64,000 nucleotides of DNA from Aradus depressus (taxonomy: Eukaryota > Arthropoda > Insecta > Hemiptera > Aradidae). The translations under genes and the position numbers were made by a program. The stretch is from assembly GCA_963662175.1 (NCBI GenBank), contig OY759214.1:98542115-98606114 (forward strand), in the 5' to 3' direction. Position 1 is the stretch's first letter. Every line of letters begins with the position of its first letter. This document shows, in pieces, positions 56,401 through 64,000 of the stretch. The notes under the pieces were generated by a model. The model had not been told where the DNA came from. It searched no databases and saw nothing but the letters and a program-made list of their open reading frames with translations.

Positions 56401-58213
56401 TTCATTTATTTCATTTCTATTGATTTATTTGTTTATTTCACACATCTTGATCTGAGGAAGGGATAAAAGAACATCCCGAAATATCCTCATAAAAGAGATA
56501 CTTTTGGAAGAATTATGAAAAATAGTTATCAAAATTTGAAAAATAATTTTAAAAACCATCTATTATCTTTATTAATATTCTTGTTTGTATACTAATTTAT
56601 TTTCTATTATTTATTTTGTACTATTATTATTTTTACAAATCATATGTGTGGTTTGACCCACTAGCTATTTATGTATCTAATTTATAAGCTATCCTAATGT
56701 ATACTACATTTTTATGATGTATATTATGGTATAACCAGAAATAAATATTATTATCTATATTTACCTTTCTAATGAGAACCTCGCTCACTTTCCGTCCGCA
56801 GCCGACCTCGCGCTCTCTGAGGATTGTTGTCGTAGCCCCCAACTCCGCAGCCATCTGAGACAGTGTCTTCAGACTGGCTGTCATCTCATGAGCCGGCAAT
56901 CCTGAAAATTCAATTAACATTACATTAGACAAATGAGCCAAATTAATAAATAATTTTTATATACAAATTGATTTGTCTCTTTTAGTAATAATAAAAAACA
57001 CAAAATCAAATTTCAGTCCGATCTTAACTCTCTCTATTCGTATTACTAAGAAATTAAAATTCCACACAAATAATAATTATTTTACTTTATTATTACCTGC
57101 AAGAAGTCCTGAGTCCTCCACTCCAATTTCATAAATAGCCTCGCCTCCACCCTCTCGTAACCGCCATTTCAGCTAAATTGTATCAACAAAAAATATGAAT
57201 GTTTAAATTGTATACATAAATGACTCTCTAATGTGGTCAAAATACCGGCAGAAAAATTGTTCAGAGTCAAAATTGACTGATGAGGAAAAAAATTTAATCT
57301 GAAATGGACTACTGAGAGACATGGTGGGATCTAAACTTATCTAAAAAGCTAAAAACAGTATGCGTAATAATTACTAATAAGACTAATTATTATATAATAA
57401 TTACTAATAAAGACTAATTATTAGTCTTAATAAAGATAGCATCGTGTATTTCTCTCAATAAAAAATAATTTGATCGAAAATATATCGTTCAAAAAATGTA
57501 TATACATGATATCAAAATACAATTTCGGTCGAAGATATAATATATCTTTGTCCCTTTATGTCAACTTAATAATGTGAAATAATCAAAGTCAGTTAATGCC
57601 ATCAGAACCACAACACACTATTGAACAGGAAATAAACATCAATGTTGCCAGAGTTCACATATAACAATATATAATTTGGTTTTTAGTTCTCCAGCTTCCA
57701 CCAAAATTTCATTTCTTCCAACGCCCCTGATGATTCCAAAAATGAAATAACTTGACATAAAAAATTATGTGGAAACGTGCAAAAATTATGTGAATCATAA
57801 AGTCCCTTTATGTCAACTATTGACTTTCCACCAAATGGTTAAATTGGATTCAGAGGGAGAACTAAAAATTTGTTGAATAATTCGCCCTGGGGAAATACAT
57901 TGGTTTAACTTTTTTTTCAACATTATATTGTCGTATAATAATAACATACAGTATTATTACGCCAATTAATTATACATTTTTTTAAATACTCTGACCATTT
58001 ATCAACAATATCATTTTCGGTTAATAAAATAATAATTGGATGCTAATTTTGTATAATTATGCTCACCTGAGTAACTAAATGCTGGAATCTTGTTCTGGAC
58101 GGGTTTAGTAACTTCAATTTGTACTCTATGTTGCCCAGTTGGGGTTCTGGAGGGAGTTGGCTCTCATTGAGGCAGTCATCGGTCGGGTCGAATAGCCCTG
58201 GCAGCGACTCCAT
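47172..58213 (-). CDS. GTPBP2: GTPBP2, GTP-binding protein of the GTPBP1/2 family
   Basis: Ten coding exons join in phase on the minus strand: 58213-58067, 57172-57097, 56901-56765, 52484-52275, 51618-51510, 51012-50804, 49460-49278, 49200-49089, 48495-48308 and 47441-47172, giving 546 residues. Order of motifs: [14 protein letters not shown] near the N-terminus; G1 GSADAGKST (about 136); the switch segment RTSSIS; G3 DLAGH (about 215); G4 TKTD (about 271); then elongation-factor-type beta barrels ([44 protein letters not shown]). [14 protein letters not shown] and [11 protein letters not shown] favour GTPBP2 over GTPBP1. The family acts with Pelota-type ribosome rescue factors. The ATG is the first in frame if the acceptor just before it is used. 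SINEs and an R1-like LINE sit in the introns. Confidence 0.93.
47815..47980 (+). mobile_element. Hairpin-end repeat, 3' end only
   Basis: ttcgaccgatcccgctgaaa, catgaaattccggtgaaaac, then ccaattacataacg and a hairpin-like ccttatacttcgtctatttg. In GTPBP2 intron 9. Confidence 0.55.
48308..48495 (-). CDS. GTPBP2: GTPBP2 exon 9
   Basis: 188 bp, acceptor gttatttcag, donor gtgagt. Encodes [15 protein letters not shown] and [12 protein letters not shown]-rich relative to its surroundings. Confidence 0.92.
48560..48795 (+). mobile_element. SINE body fragment in GTPBP2 intron 8
   Basis: Matches the family from gaggcgccatccttcggat to ggtcatgagtcacaataact. tRNA head missing. Confidence 0.7.
49089..49200 (-). 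CDS. GTPBP2: GTPBP2 exon 8
   Basis: 112 bp, acceptor attatttcag, donor gtaagt; the intron before it is only 77 bp. Encodes [20 protein letters not shown]. Confidence 0.92.
49278..49460 (-). CDS. GTPBP2: GTPBP2 exon 7
   Basis: 61 codons, acceptor tgatgtcag, donor gtaggt. Encodes [16 protein letters not shown] and [11 protein letters not shown]. Confidence 0.93.
50205..50455 (+). mobile_element. SINE, degenerate, in GTPBP2 intron 6
   Basis: Retains the B-box neighbourhood (gatcgcgggatcgaaaacag), gatgtcaggta, and the tail aatccgggcatgtta. Confidence 0.55.
50570..50755 (+). mobile_element. SINE with tRNA head, internally deleted
   Basis: gcggctagcccagaggtagc, ggtatgaaacccggccgagg (A- and B-box regions), then a shortened body ending agcccggacatgtgtcataa. 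Confidence 0.65.
50804..51012 (-). CDS. GTPBP2: GTPBP2 exon 6 (G4 motif)
   Basis: Acceptor gtttgcag, donor gtcaca (weaker consensus). Encodes [23 protein letters not shown] and TSPGCRK. Confidence 0.92.
51510..51618 (-). CDS. GTPBP2: GTPBP2 exon 5 (G3 motif)
   Basis: 109 bp, acceptor tgttttag, donor gtattt. Encodes [19 protein letters not shown]. Confidence 0.92.
51685..52010 (-). mobile_element. SINE, near full length, GTPBP2 intron 4
   Basis: Reads in reverse from gcgccagtagctcagggg (A box) and ggattcgaaacccggccg (B box) to catgcccgggctttaa. Target duplication not clear. Confidence 0.75.
52275..52484 (-). CDS. GTPBP2: GTPBP2 exon 4 (P-loop)
   Basis: 70 codons, acceptor ttttacag, donor gtaagt. 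Contains the G1 loop GSADAGKST and [14 protein letters not shown]. Confidence 0.94.
52890..53714 (-). mobile_element. 5'-truncated R1-like LINE with poly(A) and 10-bp TSD
   Basis: The minus frame from about 53714 to 53117 encodes an ORF2 C-terminus: [35 protein letters not shown] and a terminal zinc knuckle, [19 protein letters not shown]. These are typical of R1/I-type LINEs downstream of the RT domain. A 25-base poly-T at 52890 is the poly(A) tail. Flanked by tgtcaaaact (52880-52889 and 53715-53724). GC-rich, unlike its surroundings. Lies in GTPBP2 intron 3; inactive. Confidence 0.88.
53774..54125 (-). mobile_element. Full-length tRNA-SINE with 11-bp TSD
   Basis: In reverse: gcgccgatagctcagtggta (A box), gggttcgaaacccggccgaa (B box), body and tail. 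Flanked by ttttgaaaata (53763-53773 and 54126-54136). In GTPBP2 intron 3, next to the R1-like insertion. Confidence 0.88.
54169..54376. repeat. 44-bp tandem repeat, four and a half copies
   Basis: Units start ttagccttggtaacaatat and end gcagaataacagtttgt. It directly follows the SINE; inside GTPBP2 intron 3. Confidence 0.85.
54540..54915 (+). mobile_element. Hairpin-end repeat, forward, 3' truncated
   Basis: aaagtcgtcggtgaatcatt, ccttagaacgaattaa, two internal units (cattacatcggcagttatta, attacaacggcagttattgg). Hairpin missing. Confidence 0.6.
55660..55965 (+). mobile_element. Hairpin-end repeat, forward, internally deleted
   Basis: gagccgttggagaatcactc, cgcacaacgaattta, units with cattacatcggcagttatta and aggtgtcgtccttatggag. 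Hairpin missing. Confidence 0.55.
56765..56901 (-). CDS. GTPBP2: GTPBP2 exon 3
   Basis: Acceptor attttcag, donor gtaaat. Encodes [17 protein letters not shown] to TTILREREV and VSEVLIRK. Confidence 0.92.
57097..57172 (-). CDS. GTPBP2: GTPBP2 exon 2
   Basis: 76 bp, cag-type acceptor caatttag, donor gtaata. Encodes [20 protein letters not shown]. Too short for ORF lists. Confidence 0.9.
57690..57915 (-). mobile_element. Hairpin-end repeat, degenerate reverse fragment
   Basis: Ends with gaataattcgccctggggaa and atacattgg, matching the conserved non-hairpin end in reverse. In GTPBP2 intron 1. Confidence 0.45.
58067..58213 (-). CDS. GTPBP2: GTPBP2 exon 1 (coding)
   Basis: ATG at 58213-58211, one base after a possible acceptor (gtttgcag/t), so a 5' UTR exon is probable. 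Encodes [13 protein letters not shown] to HLVTQ; donor gtgagc. Confidence 0.88.
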
Positions 58214-58804
58214 ACTGCAAACGTACCATAAAGTTGATAACAATAATGGCCAAAAATTAATAACCCGACTGGGGACGTAGCAATTTGGTTGGTCATAGCA
58301 CTGAATTAGACGGAAAAAAATGTAATTTCCAAACTGAAATTATTTTTAAAAATTACATCAAAATTCATTTATTACTTTAATAATACTTTAAATAATTTAA
58401 TATTTTTGTTGTTTAATTTTCTTGTTTTCAAGAAATTAAGTAAACCTATGTGTAGGTATATACTTTTTTTTTATATCTTCATACAGTAAATATGAAATTA
58501 TTTAAAATATTAATAAAGAAATAAATGAATTTTTTTAAATAATTTGAGTTTGGAAATGACATTGTTTTGTGTTTAAATCAAAAAACAAAAATGTGATTTT
58601 TTAGTAAAATAGTTATAGGTAATTTTAAAATTTTTTCCCACTCTAAAAAAGTAGGATCCTATAGATTTTTGAACGAAGAATTCAATTTTCATAGTTAAAA
58701 ACAAAAAAAAAAGTAGATACCAACCATAAATCATTCGTGCGTTCCTAATGAACTTTGTCAATATAAATACTTAAATTCATACGTAGTTTATTATATATGG
58801 TGCT

Positions 58805-59070
58805 TTTTAGTACCTTATACCTATAGTATAAGAAAGTATTATAATTGTGAGAAAATTCGAGATCTAGGACCCAACGGATTTTCACGTTTCATGGTCCCCT
58901 GATTATGTTTTGACCAACTTCGCGATGATGACTGTCTGTGTTTGTGCTTGAAAGATGTGAGCGCTCTGCCGCAAAACCAATTGTTGCTATGAACTTGAAA
59001 TATAGAATGAAGGGGTCTCATGCGCTAACTTAGATCTGATAAGATTTTTTGCAGAAATTCTCAGAATTAT
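58805..59070 (-). mobile_element. TATA-stem hairpin repeat, reverse
   Basis: Begins with the palindrome ccttatacctatagtataag, then aaagtattataattgtgaga, caacggattttcacgtttca and ttttgaccaacttcgcgatg. Between GTPBP2 and PUS1. Confidence 0.55.
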
Positions 59071-60006
59071 GCTGTACAATAAAAAAAAATAAAATAAAAA
59101 AATACCGCTGACGCCAACTCATTACTTTCATATATTTAGTAATACCAGTATGAAATGATTTTGAGAATGGGAGGGGGGGTCAGAGTGATCTGTAACCGTG
59201 GTTGGTATAAGAAAGTCTTGTAATAGCCACATAACATATTTTATTTTTTCTTTATCCATAAAAATAAAAAATATTAACACCTCATGTAATATCCGTGTCC
59301 ACACGAATAACGGGTTAGCTTAGTTTAAAAAAAAATAATTGAAAATAAAATACAAATTTATTTTTAAATAATTAAAGAGATGTATTTTGGATAAAACTCG
59401 ACAAAACAATTCCGATTAAAAAGTACAAAAAATAAAAACAGAAATACTATAAACATCACTATCAGAATCAAAAATATTTTTGTCATTTTCCATTCTGATA
59501 GAAGTCAAAAGATAAGGAACTAATCAGAAAATAGTTAGGTCGGTGAAAGTGAAATATTGCCTCATCCGACTTCATACTATGGCCCAGTTCAACTGATCCA
59601 GCATTACACCATACATACCTAAAACCGGATTTATAATACCTATGGACATTAGTTTTCGTCAAATTTTGCAATGTTGTTGTTAGCCTTTAAAAATACACTA
59701 ACAAGAATAAATTAACATTCATCATAAATAAATTTCACTTATTACAATTCCCAATTTAAATTACCATCTTCCACAGCGTAACAATATATGTAGGTAATGA
59801 AAAATCTTAGGTTTTAATTAACTGAAAAAAAAAAAAACATCTTAATTCACCAAAATTATTACTCATTTTGATAGAACTTAGACGAAAATAGCAACACAAA
59901 AAACTTCAAGAGTTAAGCCTAAAAATAATTTGTCACACTATGAAACCATTTTCCAATTATTGTAAAAATTGTTTATGATTTCGTTATTTACATACATATG
60001 TATAAT

Positions 60007-60893
60007 GAAACGAACAACAAATTAATGAATGGAATGAACCGTTTAAAATAATTTTTTCTTTCAATATTCTTATCGGATGTCGATTCTCATCCGGAAATGA
60101 AGAAAATTCTATTGAGGTTCCCCAAGGATTTTCGTTTTCTGAAAAAATTTGTTTGTCTACTTTTCGTTTTACAATTATTTCAAGAAGAATGACGTGCAAT
60201 CTAACGCGAATTCCCAGGATGAAATTGCATATCTAATTACTATATTTTTTGCTGCTAATTATCTTATTTTTTCTATTCGAAATACTATTTTTTTAATTTA
60301 TCCTAAATTAAAAGAAGCGTCGGTAAACTGATTGATAGGTTTCAGAAAGAAATGACATTGAATGTTTTTAATTTTCTTATTAAATAACGCTTCATGATTT
60401 TTATAAATAATTTCCCAGATTATTCAAAATATTCAAGTGACCTTTGATATGCTAAAATTTAAAATCAAGATAACTCAAACAAAAAAAAAATAGGTAGGAC
60501 TTGCTTATCGACTGCGATATTGCTATTGTCAAATTGTCAGGTAATAAGTTTCTTATCTTCTGAGTTTAGACGAAATCTCACGTACGAAATGTGGAAGAGA
60601 AAAAAAAATTACACTAGATGAATACATTTTCAAAGATTTTAGCAGCAAAAAATATAGTAATTAGATATGCAATTTCATCCTGGGAATTCGCGTTAGATTG
60701 CACGTCATTCTTCTTGAAATAATTGTAAAACGAAAAGTAGACAAACACATTTTTTCAGAAAACGAAAATCCTTGGGGAACCTCAATAGAATTTTCTTCAT
60801 TTCCGGATGAGAATCGACATCCGATAAGAATATTGAAAGAAAAAATGACATTTTTAAACGGTTCATTCCATTCATTAATTTGTTGTTCGTTTC
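60007..60893. repeat. 255-bp inverted repeat with 380-bp centre
   Basis: Arms 60007-60258 and 60639-60893 are near-identical complements (outer end gaaacgaacaacaaattaat, inner end tttttgctgctaa). The open frames in the two arms are the same sequence read twice and have no known domain. Nature unknown; no TSD recognised. Confidence 0.85.
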
Positions 60894-61396
60894 AAATGTC
60901 ATGTTATTAACCAATGAAAATGACACTAAAAAAGGGAAATTTTGGCAGCCCTACGTGAATAATTTTAAATCTTGGCACATTGAGTCTGATTTGGCAACAA
61001 TTAAGAGGGCAAAATGAAAACGATATTTCACTTTCAAATGTTTTACAAATACAAACTGACAATTTTCCGAACCTCGAGAGGGCGCACGGAAATGATGAAA
61101 ATCAAGAAAAATATCAAGAAATATCACTGTGTTATAATTCTACAAATTTAATTACTGAAATTTAGCAAATATAGAACTTTAAATTGCTGGACATGAAGCA
61201 AAATACGAACAAAATAAAATATAAATATGATAATAACATTTCCCTGCTTGATTTCCAATACTATCAATATGAAAAAGAGCGACAATAAAAACGAAGCGTC
61301 ATTATTGTAATATTGACTGGGACTATATGCCTTCAGTTTTTTAATTTTGGTGATAACTACAATGAACTATAATTCATAGAAAAGTTGTAAATTACC

Positions 61397-61570
61397 TCAA
61401 ATCTGTTTGCCCAAGCTGATTTATAAAATTCTAAGCTGTCAACCTACAGAACTACACAACTACCGATGCCGCCGTAACGCCTACACACCCAACCAAGATC
61501 TGTCAGATGAATAGCACCTGGCGAAATCTGCTGGCTAATATCGATGGCATTAGTCTACTCTATCTATTGG
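61397..61570 (-). promoter_or_regulatory. Candidate GTPBP2 5' UTR exon and promoter with DRE-like site
   Basis: A minus-strand donor gag/gtaatt at 61397/61396 could splice to the acceptor at 58214. The segment has an in-frame stop and no upstream ATG in that frame. TATCGATG, close to the insect DRE (TATCGATA), lies at 61539-61546. Position of the start site is inference. Confidence 0.35.
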
Positions 61571-62047
61571 GATATTCCAGAACTAAAATTACAGAAGGGA
61601 GGTTATGAAAACCTAAATATTTGTAGTTCAAGTTTTAGTACAGCTTCATGCCGTTATTTCGCTGTATTCGTTTTCATCGATATTTATTTGTTATTATGAT
61701 TAGAAAACAATCATGCAATGTCAACTTTTTTAAAGAATTGAGCTTATAAATATGTTTGTAAAAACTATTTTTGTAGAAATGTACGGGTCATTATTGAGGG
61801 TCCACATCATGTGTTGATCTGAATTATGCAAGTATCGATCTGTAGTTGAATGTGTCGATGTTTAATCAGTACAACTACAGCGCTCTTGCGACTTGAGTCA
61901 GACTTGAATGAGGCCAAATATGGGGGTGGATTTAACGAAGTATTGGAATCATCTATTTGTCTGTTGATTGTTGCCCATGCCGTTTTGACCTAGAATTTTA
62001 GATTTTTATTCTGGCTTCTTATTAGACAAGTTGACAAAAAAGCGTGT
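61571..62047 (+). promoter_or_regulatory. Probable PUS1 promoter / 5' UTR region
   Basis: Lies between the divergent GTPBP2 and PUS1 genes. A second DRE-like word in opposite orientation (CATCGATA) is at 61675-61682. No TATA box seen. Confidence 0.35.
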
Positions 62048-63768
62048 ATGGTTTCGATAAGATCTTTTAATGTTCTTTTTAGACCTAGTAAGTAAAGGAC
62101 TTTAATTCTTCTATGGATAATTTTACTTTATTTTATATTAATTGTTATATTGACTTTTTTAGTAAAACTTCATAAGAACAGCTACTTAAGAGTTATGAGT
62201 GAATGTCTTCCATCTGTCACGAGTGTTCCAACAGCACCGCTCAAACGATCTTCAAGTAATGTGGCCGAGGAAGTTGATTCGAAACAGCCACGGCTAGAAA
62301 CCCAAAGAATAAAAAAAAGGAAATACGCTATTCTAATATGTTATTCAGGACAGGGCTACCTGGGATTACAGAGAAACAAAGGCATGAAAACAATAGAAGA
62401 AGATGTACTTGTTGCTATGTTGAAAGCTGGTGTCATCAATGAAGAAGCATTCGATTTCCCGAAATCGTTGGACTTCCAAAGAGCTGCACGAACAGACAAA
62501 GGAGTTTCAGCCGTGAGGCAAGTCCTTTCTGCAAAATTACGTGAGTTAATATTAATTTTACAATTCTTATTGAGGCTTATTATAAAAAGTAAGTTATACT
62601 TTTACTGTTCTAGTCCACTCTAGTATCCATCACGTTGGTGATCTATAGATAAGAGTTGGACAGTCTATTTTCCCGGATTTTTTAAAAATGAAATCAGCTT
62701 ATGTTCTTACCATAAGACCAACGGAAACAACCACCGAATTTTTATTAAAATCTCATCAGAAAGTTCTTTACAAACTGTTTAAAAAACAATATTTCCTCTT
62801 AAGCAACCTTTTTTATTAGTTTTCTTCTTGAATTACTGAGACTATCAAAGTGATCAGTATGTTAATTTATGTTGTAGGTCCATTGTTTTATTTGAGACTT
62901 ATTTTAGTTATAAAGTAGTTATTATGACTCATGCCCGGGTTTTAACTTCGAGATCATATCGCCTACTACCAGAGCACTCTTTCGTCGCTGTGATGGACAT
63001 GAGTCTGACTTCACTATGGGAGTCCTAAATTTTACCTATCCTAAATTTGTATTCACCTAGGGTAGGGTCTTTAACGAATACCTGACATCGTACAGTCCCG
63101 GGACCATCGCTTAACGTCCCATCCGAAGGACGGCGTGGTTTAGTTTATTTTAACTCCCAGGTAAAATAATCTAAGGGCCTCGGCCGGGTTTCGAACCCCC
63201 TTGAACTCAGTAAGCAAGCATGCATACCACTGAGCTACCGGCGCTTTCGAGACTTATTTTATTAGAATTTATGTGTTGTGAAACCTAAAAATAAATAGAA
63301 GAATAGTATAGCTGCCAAAATATTTTATTAAAAAAATAGTTTGTGAATACCTGTCATGGATATTTACTAACTTAATGCAACTTCTATGTGCACTAATTTT
63401 ATTACTTAAATTATGCCTGTCCTGAGAATATCATCTATGGTACAGGTTTTAGAAATAGAATAACAACTACAAATTGCCTGATAGCTTTTCTTATTTCCAG
63501 CTGAAGATTTGTGTCTGAACAGCGTCAACGCTCATCTACCGGACCAGATCCGAATGGTGGCAGTTAAGAGGACGACGAAAGGTTTCAACTGTAAAAGTAA
63601 CTGTGATGCGAGAACTTACTCATACATGATGCCAACCTACGCTTTGTCACCTCAGTCGCAGCCCATTGACGACAATTACAGGGTTCCGTCTTCTCTCATT
63701 GAACGAACTAACTCTGTTCTCCAAAAGTTCCTTGGCACTCACAACTACCATAATTTTACATCTCGCAA
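62048..63768 (+). CDS. PUS1: PUS1, tRNA pseudouridine synthase (5' part)
   Basis: Exons 62048-62087, 62163-62540 and 63501-63768 join in phase; the gene continues past the window. The enzyme isomerises uridine to pseudouridine in tRNA and other RNAs, in nucleus and mitochondria. Seen: KRKYAILICYSGQGYLGLQR, FQRAARTDKGVSAVRQVLS with the catalytic Asp at about residue 125, LNSVNAHLPDQIRMV, GFNCKSNCDARTYSYMMPTY and FLGTHNYHNFTSRK, all in TruA/PUS1 order. Removing a 75-bp intron (62088-62162, gtaagt...ttttttag) links an upstream ATG (62048) to a basic leader (MVSIRSFNVLFRPIKLHKN); the next in-frame ATG is at 62195. The first intron's use is inference. A full-length SINE lies in the following intron. 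Divergent from GTPBP2. Confidence 0.9.
62163..62540 (+). CDS. PUS1: PUS1 exon 2 (catalytic Asp)
   Basis: Acceptor ttgacttttttag, donor gtgagt. Contains the internal ATG (62195), a Lys/Arg-rich nuclear-type stretch (RIKKRKY) and the RTDKG active site. Confidence 0.88.
62907..63248 (-). mobile_element. Full-length tRNA-SINE with 13-bp TSD
   Basis: In reverse: gcgccggtagctcagtggta (A box), gggttcgaaacccggccg (B box) and full body. Exact duplication gagacttatttta (62894-62906 and 63249-63261). In a PUS1 intron; the best reference copy of the family here. Confidence 0.92.
63501..63768 (+). CDS. PUS1: PUS1 exon 3
   Basis: Acceptor cttatttccag, donor gtatgt. Encodes EDLCLNSVNAHLPDQIR to HNYHNFTSRK; ends in phase 2 and continues beyond the window. 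Confidence 0.9.
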
Positions 63769-63919
63769 GTATGTCTATCTAATACTACTAAAGTTGAAAT
63801 GGCGCTTTGTATTTTTCAACATATGAGGCTGATTGGATTTCCATGAAATTTCACATAGATCATCCTTACAAACCCGTTCAATCATGGCTATGAACGGGAG
63901 TCGGAGGTCTTTAACGTTT

Positions 63920-64000
63920 TCCTTCCCCAAGTATAAGAAGTATAGGGGAAGTTATGTAATCTGTCAGAAATCCGTTGCGGAGTTTTCGACGGAATTTCGT
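63920..64000 (-). mobile_element. Hairpin-end repeat, start of a reverse copy
   Basis: Hairpin cttccccaagtataagaagt...aggggaag (63927-63956), then gttatgtaatctgtcag and gagttttcgacggaatttc; runs off the window. Confidence 0.6.

Noticed and set aside
62150..62194. Use of TTG 62150 as PUS1 start
   Set aside because: Not an ATG and it lies in the predicted 75-bp intron; ATG 62048 (spliced) or 62195 are better.

Overview
The window is a 64 kb piece of an AT-rich, intron-containing animal genome dense in transposons. Four protein-coding genes can be traced exon by exon with consensus splice sites. They are, left to right: the first part of a secreted PEBP-like gene (minus, coding exons 5613-5819 and 798-884); STARD7, a START-domain lipid transfer protein (plus, seven exons, 19059-30422); GTPBP2, a translational-type GTPase (minus, ten exons, 47172-58213); and the first half of PUS1, a tRNA pseudouridine synthase (plus, from 62048 past the right edge). 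Short introns, TCAGT- and TATCGAT-type promoter words, tRNA-headed SINEs, Penelope, R1-like and Tc1/pogo/hAT/piggyBac elements and a plant-rhabdovirus-like nucleoprotein relic together suggest an insect, plausibly a plant-feeding hemipteran. That last step is inference.

Layout. 1-6 kb: PEBP-like exons mixed with SINE fragments and two palindromic Penelope-derived elements. 6-17 kb: copies of a dispersed family with a hairpin end, a 5'-truncated LINE at 10.3-11.1 kb, and a hAT MITE. 19-30.4 kb: STARD7. Its last intron holds a minisatellite made from the end of exon 6 plus its splice donor, and a 4.2 kb Penelope-like element. 31-43 kb: gene-poor, with a 66-bp tandem repeat, a Tc1/mariner-type element split by a hAT element, another Penelope foldback and a decayed piggyBac. 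43.8-47.1 kb: a TA-flanked TIR element enclosing a rhabdovirus-N-like pseudogene. 47.2-58.2 kb: GTPBP2, with SINEs and an R1-like LINE in its introns. 58.3-62 kb: intergenic, with a large inverted repeat and a probable divergent promoter. 62-64 kb: PUS1.

The host genes are housekeeping genes: mitochondrial phosphatidylcholine transport (STARD7), ribosome-associated GTPase function (GTPBP2) and tRNA modification (PUS1). GTPBP2 and PUS1 sit head to head and probably share a promoter region. The strongest unusual signal is the STARD7 array. It carries about 22 exact copies of a 5' splice site, and the first twelve are in phase, so donor choice could add 0-11 copies of an 11-residue repeat to the START domain.
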